A DNA stretch of 64,000 nt, from assembly GCA_905221615.1 (NCBI GenBank), contig CAJNDT010000982.1, positions 40,727 through 104,726 on the forward strand. The letters are read 5' to 3'. This stretch comes from Symbiodinium sp. CCMP2592 (taxonomy: Eukaryota; Sar; Dinophyceae; Suessiales; Symbiodiniaceae). Positions 1 through 9,947 of this stretch are shown here, one piece after another (within the stretch, counting starts at the first letter, position 1; the number at the start of each line of letters is the position of its first letter). The notes beneath the pieces were generated by a model. It worked only from the letters and a program-made list of their open reading frames with translations, searched no databases and was not told where the DNA came from. Made by a program: the position numbers and the translations under genes.

Positions 1-84
1 TCCGAGCATCTCTGCTGGGTCGGGCCTCGCGCAGCTTCTCCAGCAACTTGTGCACCAGAGTTGTCTTGCCCACTCCAGGCTGGC
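1..84 (-). CDS. P-loop NTPase exon, cut by the window edge
   Basis: Read on the minus strand from an AG acceptor at about 85, the exon encodes GQPGVGKTTLVHKLLEKLRE, a clean Walker A (GxPGVGKTT) followed by an amphipathic helix. This is the usual start of a small P-loop NTPase of the THEP1/AAA kind. The rest of the gene lies outside the window, so the family is not certain. The exon begins in phase 2 (GC + codon), so an upstream exon must exist; none is recognised between 85 and 1500. Confidence 0.55.
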
Positions 85-1508
85 CTGGGCGATGATCCAC
101 TCGTATGTTGCATTCCATTAATTGTATGTGATTAGATGCTTATGATTAGATGAGACCACAAGATTCACGAAGAGATTCTCGCTCATGGCATCGCTCGACT
201 TTTGCCCAGCTGCTCGCGATGAAGATGTGCTTAGGCTGCTTCCTGCAAGAGCTTCTGCGTGTCGCCCTTCCGCTACTTGCACACGTGGAAGTCCCAGACG
301 GTCCTGGGCTCCTCTTTGGGGGCCGCCGGGGTCGCTGCTTCTTTGGCCTCCTGGAAGTGTCCCTGAAACCCAAAACCGACCCAGAAGGCCCCAGATCTTT
401 GGCCTCTAGCTTGGCCGGCGCCGTAGTGGCTGCCTGGCTCTTGAGCATCGCAGAAGCTCAGACGACCCGTCACAGTTCCTGCCTGCCTACATACGAGGAT
501 TCAAGCATGATCACAGGATCTGTCGAGTTGAACAGGACCCACCAAAAATCATGAGGATGCAGAGCCGTATTCTGCAAGAACTCGCAACTGATGGGAAGGG
601 CGCCTCTGCCGGAGCCTCCTGCGCTGGTGGCTCCGACGCCAAGGGCTCGAACTCCTCCTCGGAGCTTCGATGCTTGGCTTTCTTGCTTTGGGCTTTGGGG
701 TTCTGTCAACTCGGCATGCGGCGAGCTCACCGTATCCATCCCACCCGTCACCGAGATCTTTTTGCACCGGAAGGTCGTAGTCGTCCTCCCAGTCTTGCAC
801 CTGCATTGCAGATTCAGCTTCTTTCACCCACACGGCCTTTTACAATCCAACCGCATGGAGTGCTGCTTAAAGCTTCGGTACTTGGCGGAGCCCTGCTCGT
901 CTTGTTCTTAGTGCACAAGCTCGTGTTTGGAAAGGATTGGATCTTTGGAAATCGGAATCTTCCCCCGTAGCCCGCCACATAAGCATCAGGATCTCCCCAT
1001 GAGATCTTTTTTGACAGATAGCTTACACATTGTCCGTCCGCCGAACAATACTGTACAGTTCTGAGAATATGGCAGATGCAGATGCAGACGGAGGCTGCGC
1101 TTCCTGGACGTCATGTCAAGCTCGTAACTTTACCGCCTTGAGATTAGCAGATGCGAACCGGAGACCAGTGGCGAGATACACTGAAAAATCCGACCAATTT
1201 TGAAATCTTTTGTCCACAAGCCCTGCAGGCTGTTTGGCCGGGGCTGCTGCTTGTGAAGGGGATGCATCCTCGCCTGATTGCAGCGACGGACAAATTCCAT
1301 GAACATGACTATCATTGCCCCCCCGCCACAAAGCCACAGGGGGCATGACTCGGTGCAGGTTGTGTTGGAAGACTCTCCTCGCGACAAACGAAAGTGCATG
1401 CATCAGATGTTGGCAAGAATGTGAAGTGGCAAGACGTGGGGCAACAACCAAAATACATCACTGCATCCCAACATGGCAAAAAACACCAAAAAAAAAGCAA
1501 CAGAAAAG
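85..1508. other. No identified gene; weak candidate exons only
   Basis: On the minus strand 549-833 gives an acidic segment (VQDWEDDYDLPVQKDLGDGW) followed by an Arg/Ser-rich tail, and 273-470 gives an Ala/Pro/Lys-rich segment. Both have coding-like composition and could be exons of the P-loop gene or of another gene, but neither matches a family I know. From about 834 to 1508 I see no coding signal. Confidence 0.25.
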
Positions 1509-3012
1509 TCTATGCAGCGTGTCCTGCGGCGGTGGCCGCGTGAGCAGTGCGGCCGCGCCGCCCTGCACAAGGCTCGGGCACGACTATCAACTCGAATCTG
1601 CCAAAAAGCTCCCATGAGTGATTGCATCAACGTGCAGCTGTAGCTGAATCCAGTCTAGTCATCTCTGCGGGGCCATTGCAAGCTTCTCTGCAGGCGCCCA
1701 CACTGCACAATCTGTTGCTCATGCCGCTGTAACGTGTGAGAGGTGACCATCAGACTACTCAGTGCAGACTCCACTCAATTCGGGATCCGCCGAAAACCAG
1801 AGCTCTGTTCAAGGGACGAAGGCCAGGAGAGTGGCCCTGGCCTGAGGCGGCGGCCGTGTAAGTAGTGCTGCCGCGCCGCCCTTTGCCAAGAGAGTCCAAG
1901 CCGCGCATCTTGCATGCTGTACTGAAACGAGGCTCCGGTGTCTCTAACATGACTCTTGGCCGACTCAACACAGGCATAGCTCTTCCTCCCGAAAAACACT
2001 GCAGCAGCTCCTGCGGCGGTGGCCGCGTGAGCAGCGCGGCCGCGCCTCCCTGCAGAAAGAGGCAGAAAGAGAAGGCACGGGCACAGACAAAGCTGTCGCC
2101 CGTCTCTTGCATACTGGAATCTGCCAGGAAGCTTTCATCGTCCTATGGTGGGGCATCTCAGTTTTGCTCTGTAGGCGCCCACACTGTTGCTCATGCCACT
2201 GCAACGTGTGAGAGGTGACCATCAGACTACTCAGTGCAGACTCCACTCAATTCGGGATCCGCCGAAAACCAGAGCTCTGTTCAAGGGACGAAGGCCAGGA
2301 GAGTGGCCCTGGCCTGAGGCGGCGGCCGTGTAAGTAGTGCTGCCGCGCCGCCCTTTGCCAAGAGAGTCCAAGCCGCGCATCTTGCATGCTGTACTGAAAC
2401 GAGGCTCCGGTGTCTCTAACATGACTCTTGGCCGACTCAACACAGGCATAGCTCTTCCTCCCGAAAAACACTACAGCAGCTCCTGCGGCGGTGGCCGCGT
2501 GAGCAGCGCGGCCGCGCCTCCCTGCAGAAAGAGAAGGCACGGGCAAAGGCAAAGCTGTCGCCCGTCTCTTGCATACTGGAATCTGCCAGGAAGCTTTCAT
2601 CGTTCCTATGGTGGGGCATCTCAGTTTTGCTCTGTAGGCGCCCACACTGTTGCTCATGCCACTGCAACGTGTGAGAGGTGACCATCAGACTACTCAGTGC
2701 AGACTCCACTCAATTCGGGATCCGCCGAAAACCAGAGCTCTGTTCAAGGGACGAAGGCCAGGAGAGTGGCCCTGGCCTGAGGCGGCGGCCGTGTAAGTAG
2801 TGCTGCCGCGCCGCCCTTTGCCAAGAGAGTCCAAGCCGTGCATCTTGCATGCTGTACTGAAACGAGGCTCCGGTGTCTCTAACATGACTCTTGGCCGACT
2901 CAACACAGGCATAGCTCTTCCTCCCGAAAAACACTACAGTAGCTCCTGCGGCGGTGGCCGCGTGAGCAGCGTGGCCGCGCCTCCCTGCAGAAAGAGAAGG
3001 CACTGGGTTTTC
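1509..3012. repeat. Tandem array, unit about 470 bp, three good copies
   Basis: The landmark TGCGGCGGTGGCCGCGTGAG recurs at about 1524, 2011, 2482 and 2946. A second landmark, GCGGCGGCCGTGTAAGTAGT, recurs at about 1845, 2318 and 2782. The last three copies are nearly identical (a few indels), the first is diverged and the last is cut off near 3012. Each unit contains two GC-rich segments with inverted-repeat character around CGCGGCCGCG. Open frames across the array repeat the same peptide in each copy and are judged a by-product. Confidence 0.85.
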
Positions 3013-4973
3013 TCCCGAATTGAGCCCCTTGAAACTCTCGTCGGTGGGGGCGGGGGAGAGCGCTGAAATGCAAAGCACCTTGCAATGACAGTTTACGAGC
3101 GACGCACTGGGGAGTTGACAAGCCCTGCTGCACACAAGCCGAGACCTGAAGCCCCTCGCAGCAAATGTCGGCGAAATGTGAGCCACTTTGAAAGGCAGGT
3201 GCTAAACAATGACTTTGATGAACTGTTTGCATAGTTGTCGCAGACGGAACAGTGGATTGAGCGAACGACAAAGCAAACGTCCCACTACCCACAGAGCCCA
3301 ATGCAAGTTAAGGAATGATCCTTAGTTGAGATGCATTGGGCTTTCTCGGTAACGTGGCATCGGTCCAATGCGATGATGCTACTGCCTGTTACGCGGCAAT
3401 TCGCGCTCGACACCATATCATGTCATGTCTGTTGCTGATAACTCTATTCTTAGTTGAAAGATTCTGAAGATTCTACAGTACCCGACTCCGGGTTTCCTCT
3501 TCATGGTCTTGAGGCGAAGGAACGGTGCAAACGCGCCATGCAATCCATTGCAAAAAGATCTCCTCTTCTAGTCCATGGTAACAGTTTAAAGCCTATTCCA
3601 TCCCATCCGGCAGTTCCTGTGCAGGCGGCCGTGGTGGAACTGCCACGCCACATTGCGCCGGGTTCTGGCCAGGCCCAGGCATTCTTGGAGGATCAATTTC
3701 TATCTCAGTCTTGGCATTAAAGTCTCGAGTCTTGGCCTCTGTTGAAATGAGCTTGCAAATAGTAAAGCGCTTCACCGCAACAGGATCGCCAACTTAGAGG
3801 CGGGCACAGGCGGCCTGTTGAGTTAACTACAGAACCTTGTATATCTAGAACTCTAGATTGCGTAGGAAGATGTAGGACATGTTTGCAGCAGCTGCAATTC
3901 GATGCTGGCGCCGGGATCTGAAACGCTGCAGGTCCTGTGGGGGCGGTCGTGTCAGCAGGGTCGCTGCACCACCCTCAGCACATTCCGCGGATCATGACCG
4001 TTCAAAACTCTCCGATGGAGAAGTCACAAGCTCGTGAATTACAGGGGCACAGAGTTTTGCGGCTACGCATGCTTGCGAACTGTATTGGGGGTGAGAAGAA
4101 ATATAGCATGAGGCCAGGAGGCGAGGTGTCGGGCATATATTGCATGTTCAGTGCAGGATGCACATAATGCTGGAACCTACCTCCATTCAGTGGCGCATCT
4201 CCGGCACGTTCTGATAGGTTTCTGAATTTCTACGGCTGCGAAGCAAACCAAAGAAATGTCGTTGCAGTCGAGAGGCCTGAGTCATGGCCGCAGAGCACGG
4301 CAAACGGCACAATTCAAATTCGCCGGCTCTTGCGTCTGCTGGTGTGGTCTGGCTGGGATAACGGTCGGCGGTCTCCCATGACGGCGGTGCTATAGCTGCC
4401 TAACACAGCATGCCGAGCCTGAGTCAGGCTTTTGTAGACATGTCGCAAACAATCCCATTGGCACCTAACCTTGTTTGGACAAGACTAACCTCGACTCCTT
4501 AGATTGAGTGATTTCGATGTGTGTTCTATGCTGTCCTCCTGGGCCGGTCAGAGTGCGGCAGGTGGGATGCACACGACAGTCCGCCGTCGTGAATGCTCCT
4601 ATATATGTAGGGAACGATTCGACCGACTTCGGCAGGCTTAAGCCACAGATCCCCAACCCCAATACCACAGTTGGCTCTTATGACTGTGTTGCACAAGCCG
4701 CAAACCCGAAGCCCCACGAAAACTGTGACCCCGCCCGCGAAAGTCATGGCCAAGCAGCTCCGAAGCCACGGCTCCCTCCCATCAGACGCCAGACAAAGCG
4801 TCCGATGCGTCCGAGAAACATGCCTTACCTGTAGCCTGAGCATTTCGTGTTGCAGAACAGACTCCATGAGTCCAGAGACGAGAGATCCCGCGGGAAGGCC
4901 CAAGAAGACCACAACTCAAGCCGTCGGCCCTTTCACCTCTCGCACCCACCTGTCAACCACCGTCAACCTCAGC
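3013..4973. other. Intergenic, no gene recognised
   Basis: No open frame here has a recognisable motif or exon-like splice context. At about 3935-3985 there is one degenerate, isolated copy of the GC-rich core of the tandem array (GGGGCGGTCGTGTCAGCAGG). Confidence 0.5.
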
Positions 4974-6102
4974 TCAGTCTTCCTCCTCCTGGCAGCAAGA
5001 GTCATCGAGTTATGCAGATAATGGATCTTGAAGCTTGCCTCTTCAGCGGCTGCCTGAACAGCCACGGTGTCCAATTCGCGCTGGCCCTCCTGAGAATAAC
5101 TGTCAAACACCTTTGGCCAAATGGCAAACTTGGAAGCACACTTTCGCTGCAATCGTCCTTCGTGATCATTCGGCCGCCCTGCTCGTCGTGCTCTACCAGC
5201 CCCATCTCCTGGCAAGCATGCCTTGCTCATGCTGTGCGTCGTGCCTGTGCACAAGGCGCTCGGCATCGCAGGCATGGGCGAAAACGCGAACATCGCATCC
5301 TCCAGCTGCTGCAGAATGTACCGCGCGATCTTGCCAGAGGATTTGGTCTTAGTCAAGAGGCGATGGTCTCTGATGGTAACCCCCCAGCACCCCCAGAGAC
5401 GAGCCCCGGGCAAAGACATTGGTGCAGGTACCTCGGCGCTTCTGTCCTCCGTACACCTTCTTGAAGGCACCTTGCATATCCAACTCTGATGACTATGATC
5501 TTCTGCTTCTCTGAGCTCTGCCGCGCTGACCTGCTGGCCTCACTGGCCCCAGTGCAGCCGAGCTGCCAACGCCCATGCCCTTGCGAATGTAGATCTTTCG
5601 CACCATGGACGCCGTTCTGACGTACAGCCAATCCGGATCCTCGAAGTGAAACGAAAATCACACTGATGCATGCGATGCCTTCCCTGTCCCTTCTCCTGCA
5701 GCTTGTCAACTGGTCTAAACCCCGAACCCGAAACCCTAAATCCCAAAGCTTGGAACCAGGGCAGTTTCAGATATCCAATAAGTAAAGTCCATCCCCACCT
5801 TAGTGGCAGCCCAGGCACGGAAGGTGGCAGCTCCTTTGCCTTGCTCGTCTTTACCACATCCGCCCACTTCGGCAGCTCAAAGCGGCCTCGAGTTGCACAT
5901 GCCATGTGCAGTGGCGGGCGGTGTCCTTGCCGTGCCTTGGCGCTTGAGGTGCTGGGAGAATGCCTTGATGAACTGCTCAGGCTCAACGTCCTTTACGGTC
6001 ACGATCTTGCGGCCCTCCTGCGGAAGGATGCAGCTCTGCCCGCGCAGAGCTCTTTGCACTTCCGGGCGCCTTGAAGTAGTTGTCAAACACCTCGATGGAC
6101 AT
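4974..6102 (-). CDS. RPS19: 40S ribosomal protein eS19, copy A (nine exons)
   Basis: Small-subunit ribosomal protein eS19, cytosolic. Exons (minus strand): 6058-6102, 5936-6017, 5819-5886, 5564-5639, 5391-5470, 5300-5329, 5158-5208, 5039-5089 and 4974-4988 with the stop. Together they give 498 nt, 165 residues, all phases consistent. Diagnostic eS19 blocks are in order: [23 protein letters not shown], then [68 protein letters not shown] and an acidic EEED end. Introns are 40, 49, 179, 93, 61, 91, 68 and 50 bp; donors are GC, GC, GT, GC, GT, GA, GA and GC. The least certain junction is exon 5 to 6 (an acceptor 18 nt upstream would add six residues). The start was chosen as the first ATG, which lies just inside the duplicated tract. 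Confidence 0.93.
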
Positions 6103-6104
6103 GG
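5155..6104. repeat. 950-bp direct repeat, copy 1 (eS19 exons 1-7)
   Basis: Matches 6638-7587 at a constant offset of 1483 bp with only a handful of differences (for example around 5649-5651, 5690-5703 and 6043). It starts 3 bp inside intron 7 and ends 2 bp upstream of the start codon, so it covers exons 1-7 plus introns 1-6. Intron 3 contains a telomere-like stretch (CCCGAAACCCTAAATCCCAA) in both copies. Confidence 0.95.
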
Positions 6105-6334
6105 CTTGATCTCCACTTTCTCCAGGACTGAGGGGATACGAGAAACGGTGAACTCCGCAGCCAAGCTGCGAGCTGCGGACGAGCAAGCAGATGCGCATCT
6201 TGCTTCACAACAAGCTCAACATGCCATTACTAATGATACAGCTCGGGTCTGGAGTCTGAGCGGGGTAGGTCTTTTGACCGACATCTCGCACACTCTTCCT
6301 GCCGACACAAGCCGTGGGGCTGTTTACCCACAGC
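6105..6334. promoter_or_regulatory. Short spacer between the two eS19 genes
   Basis: Only 230 bp separate the stop codon of copy B from the start codon of copy A. A CCCCTCAG on the minus strand about 30 bp before the copy A ATG is a plausible spliced-leader trans-splice acceptor. No TATA-like element is obvious. Assignment as 5' region is inference from position. Confidence 0.35.
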
Positions 6335-7585
6335 TCAGTCTTCCTCCTCCTGCAAACCAGAATGTGCAATTACCAATCGATGCGGAGGATTGCGGAGGTG
6401 GCATTGTTCCCCAAGCTCTGACGAGACCAGATGAATATCTGATGAATGGCGAAGACTGATGAACAGTGAAGCTCGCTTGCATGGCACTGTTGCCGAAAAC
6501 GTGACAAAGCATCCCACCTCCTCCGCAGCTGCCTGCACTGCAACTGTGTCAAGCTCTCGCTGACCTTCCTTCAAAACAGACATCATCGCACTATGCCGCG
6601 GATCCCAACAAAAACACATGTGGTTGCAGGGCTCGCGGTCCTTCGTGATCATTCGGCCGCCCTGCTCGTCGTGCTCTACCAGCCCCATCTCCTGGCAAGC
6701 ATGCCTTGCTCATGCTGTGCGTCGTGCCTGTGCACAAGGCGCTCGGCATCGCAGGCATGGGCGAAAACGCGAACATCGCATCCTCCAGCTGCTGCAGAAT
6801 GTACCGCGCGATCTTGCCAGAGGATTTGGTCTTAGTCAAGAGGCGATGGTCTCTGATGGTAACCCCCCAGCACCCCCAGAGACGAGCCCCGGGCAAAGAC
6901 ATTGGTGCAGGTACCTCGGCGCTTCTGTCCTCCGTACACCTTCTTGAAGGCACCTTGCATATCCAACTCTGATGACTATGATCTTCTGCTTCTCTGAGCT
7001 CTGCCGCGCTGACCTGCTGGCCTCACTGGCCCCAGTGCAGCCGAGCTGCCAACGCCCATGCCCTTGCGAATGTAGATCTTTCGCACCATGGACGCCGTTC
7101 TGACGTACAGCCAATCCGGATCCTCGAAGTGAAACGATATTCACACTGATGCATGCGATGCCTTCCCTGTCCCTTCCCCTGCACCTTGTCAACTGGTCTA
7201 AACCCTGACCCCGAAACCCTAAATCCCAAAGCTTGGAACCAGGGCAGTTTCAGATATCCAATAAGTAAAGTCCATCCCCACCTTAGTGGCAGCCCAGGCA
7301 CGGAAGGTGGCAGCTCCTTTGCCTTGCTCGTCTTTACCACATCCGCCCACTTCGGCAGCTCAAAGCGGCCTCGAGTTGCACATGCCATGTGCAGTGGCGG
7401 GCGGTGTCCTTGCCGTGCCTTGGCGCTTGAGGTGCTGGGAGAATGCCTTGATGAACTGCTCAGGCTCAACGTCCTTTACGGTCACGATCTTGCGGCCCTC
7501 CTGCGGAAGGATGCAGCTCTGCCCGGGCAGAGCTCTTTGCACTTCCGGGCGCCTTGAAGTAGTTGTCAAACACCTCGATGGACAT
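6335..7585 (-). CDS. RPS19: 40S ribosomal protein eS19, copy B (nine exons)
   Basis: Second eS19 gene, same strand, upstream of copy A. Exons: 7541-7585, 7419-7500, 7302-7369, 7047-7122, 6874-6953, 6783-6812, 6641-6691, 6518-6568 and 6335-6349. The protein is predicted to be the same length as copy A. Exons 1-7 are almost identical in DNA to copy A, but exon 8 differs at 12 of 17 codons, all synonymous (for example GAG GGC CAG CGC in A, GAA GGT CAG CGA in B). Intron 8 here is 168 bp with a GT donor, against 50 bp with a GC donor in A; intron 7 keeps a GA donor but is otherwise unrelated. This indicates that old paralogues were homogenised over the shared tract rather than a fresh whole-gene duplication. 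Confidence 0.93.
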
Positions 7586-7587
7586 GG
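6638..7587. repeat. 950-bp direct repeat, copy 2 (eS19 exons 1-7)
   Basis: Partner of 5155-6104. Sequence similarity stops abruptly on both sides. Confidence 0.95.
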
Positions 7588-9133
7588 TTCGGGAGCAGTG
7601 GCGAATCGAGATATCCGAGAAGTGGTGTCTACCGCAGCCAAGCTTGAACCCCAAAGCAGCACACGTACCTTAACATCCAAGGAGTGCGGCATGACACGGC
7701 AAATGCAAGCGTAGTGCTTTCATTCGGGCAATTGGCTTTTTTCAATATCTTTGGAGCGTATTCGATGTCCCTTACAGGCTTCCCCGTGGACTGCTGCGAT
7801 GACAGACGGCACAAATGTTGATGCACATCGCGATTGTCACTGAAGTTCAACATGGATCACATGCCCTCCATAGGCTCCATAGCCAACATGGGTTGCTCAG
7901 CTTCCGCGAACTGATCTGTGATGTCGATATCCTCTTCAGCCTGCGTCTCCTCCTCCGCCTTCGACAAAGTTAATGCTGGATGACTGGATCTGATTTGGTT
8001 TGATCCGGATTCGATTTTGCTGAGACAAGTACAGCATCAACAATCATCACCGACCTCAGCCAGTTCATGTGATCGTCTTCCTCTCCGATGAAACCCGTCG
8101 GCACATGATGCGGCTTCCGAAAAAGTTCTGGCAACAGCAGGCAGCTGTCGGTCATGAGCCTGTTCTCCTCTTCTGTGCTTGGGGGCCCTGCCTTCGGTTT
8201 AGTTCCCACGGATCCACTGGCGTACCTGTCCCCCATGCAGCGCTGGCACCGTGACTGAGAAAAGCTTTTCGCACAGCTCTTGGGCCTTCCAGCTCGGCCA
8301 TGCGGGTCATCAGCTTGGATTTCGTCCTGGCAGCTTCCTGGTTCGGCTGAAGTGCTCCTTTCGGTCTGCCGAGCCTCCGCTGCATGTCGCGGTTTTTCTC
8401 CATGTAGGCATCTCGCACCTCCGGTGGAGCATCCTGCGCGCAAAAGCTGCCCGAAGCACGAAAGCCTTGAAAGACTGATGCTTTGCAGCTTCACACGACG
8501 CCCTTCCTGAGGGATGCCCTTCCGGACTTTGGTGAACGGGAGCTTGTAGTTCCTATGGCAACAGTCCAATCGAACTGGAGAACCACGAGAACGGTGGAAC
8601 AGGAAGAGACTGAAAGGGCAGAAGCTAAGGCTTTCGACTTCGTAGGCTTTTCGAACGGAGCAAATCCAGCAGGAGACGAGATGGGACAATTGCAGTTGTA
8701 GTATGTTGTAGTTGTCAAACCCTCAGCAGATGGCCTTGGTCTCCACGCGAGCTGCAGACCCTGCGTCAGAAGTCATAAAGGTGGCGACGGAACTGACAAA
8801 GCTGCAGGCAGACGGGCTAGCAGACGAATCAGACGATTGCGAGCCCCGGAGGATCTTGTTTCAATCCATCTGCAACGGAACCGAAATCTGCAGATCCCGT
8901 CTCTTGTTTTCAACGCCTCTGCAAAGTCGGCCGAACATCCGACGGAGGACATTGGGATGAGCTGCGCTGCTGCATACATCGTTCGGAACTTCACCCAACT
9001 TCAATCTCGCCTTGCCGTGCGCTCGATTTCAACTGGCCCGGACCTGTCGCCCCCCATCGCATCCTGCCAACTTGAGCTGCAAGCCCATGGTTGCCTCCTT
9101 CTGCTTGGATTTTCCTGCAGCCACGAGTCGGAA
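7588..9133 (-). other. Mostly intergenic; one candidate exon at about 8152-8410
   Basis: After a CCGGAG acceptor at about 8418 the minus strand encodes a charged helical stretch beginning VRDAYMEKNRDMQRRLGRP and ending near KAFLSHG. A second possible coding stretch (FAPFEKPTKSKALASALSVS) lies at about 8570-8670. Neither matches a family I know. The rest, including 7730-8000 and 8700-9133, shows nothing I can support. Confidence 0.28.
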
Positions 9134-9934
9134 TCACTTGGAGTAAACTTGATGCTTGGTAAGACGGCCCCCAGCGAAGTCGGCCATGAACGCTGCGACC
9201 GAGTCTGCAGACAGTGCCTGCGGACCCTCAGGCCCGATGTAGAAGCTGCCGTTATCCGGCAGGTCTATCAGCAAGAGGCGCGGAACTTGGCTGGGCTTCA
9301 AGCCGCAGACTTGATACAGTTGCTTAGTCAGGACACCCCCACAGCCAACAAAGAGACCATATTCTCCACCGGCTGCCTTGGCTGCCTGTTGGAGCGCCTC
9401 AGCCGCCTGGGGTGCCTCGCTCTCTTCACAGAGGCAGATGAAGGAGGGCGAGTCGTTGAGGCGTTCGGGGTCCGAGACGGCCATATCTTGGCCACTTGGC
9501 TCGGGCCAGGGGTAGTGCTCCCCAGCGGGGTCGTCGACCAGCGCCTCGCGTGCGCCTGTGGTGATGGTCTTGCCCTCGGAGTCCACAAGAGCGAGCGTGG
9601 GGATGCTGCGCACGGCAAAGTGTCTGCCAAGCTCCTGGTTGATAGAGCTGTCCTCGTATGGCAAGGCCAACCAAGGCATGGAGGAGTAGTAGTCCGCAAA
9701 GGAGGCTTCATCTCTGTCCCATGAAATGAGGATGCAGCGCAGCCCCTTTGAATGCAGATGCTGCTTGTAGCTGTCGATAAGAAGTGGCGTGAACCCTCTG
9801 CAAGGTGGGCACCAACTTGCGGAAAAGTAGAACCCCACTGCAGAAGCTCCTCGAAGGGCATCTGCTGTCAGAACCCGAGAGCCATCTGACTTGGAGAGTA
9901 GATGCTTGCCCAACAAGCGAAGAAGCTCGGGCAT
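9134..9934 (-). CDS. Nucleoredoxin/tryparedoxin-like protein
   Basis: A 266-residue thioredoxin-fold oxidoreductase. The redox motif W-C-P-P-C is at residues 41-45, preceded by GFYFSAS and followed by RGFTP, the nucleoredoxin/tryparedoxin pattern. A cis-proline context (RSIPTLALVD) follows further on, and a second, degenerate thioredoxin-like half may occupy the C-terminus. Expected role: thiol-disulphide exchange in cytosol or nucleus. The start MPELLRLLGKHLL was chosen because it is the family-typical beginning; the open frame extends upstream only through Gln/His-rich sequence that overlaps the helicase tail in another frame. Unlike its neighbours the gene has no introns, which fits a retroposed copy. 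It starts 13 bp after the helicase stop codon. Confidence 0.85.
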   Translation of the reverse strand: MPELLRLLGKHLLSKSDGSRVLTADALRGASAVGFYFSASWCPPCRGFTPLLIDSYKQHLHSKGLRCILISWDRDEASFADYYSSMPWLALPYEDSSINQELGRHFAVRSIPTLALVDSEGKTITTGAREALVDDPAGEHYPWPEPSGQDMAVSDPERLNDSPSFICLCEESEAPQAAEALQQAAKAAGGEYGLFVGCGGVLTKQLYQVCGLKPSQVPRLLLIDLPDNGSFYIGPEGPQALSADSVAAFMADFAGGRLTKHQVYSK

Positions 9935-9947
9935 TGCTAGGCACCTG

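Noticed and set aside
8837..9724. A 295-codon plus-strand frame
   Set aside because: It is antisense to the nucleoredoxin gene, which has a real active site; the plus-strand product has no motif.
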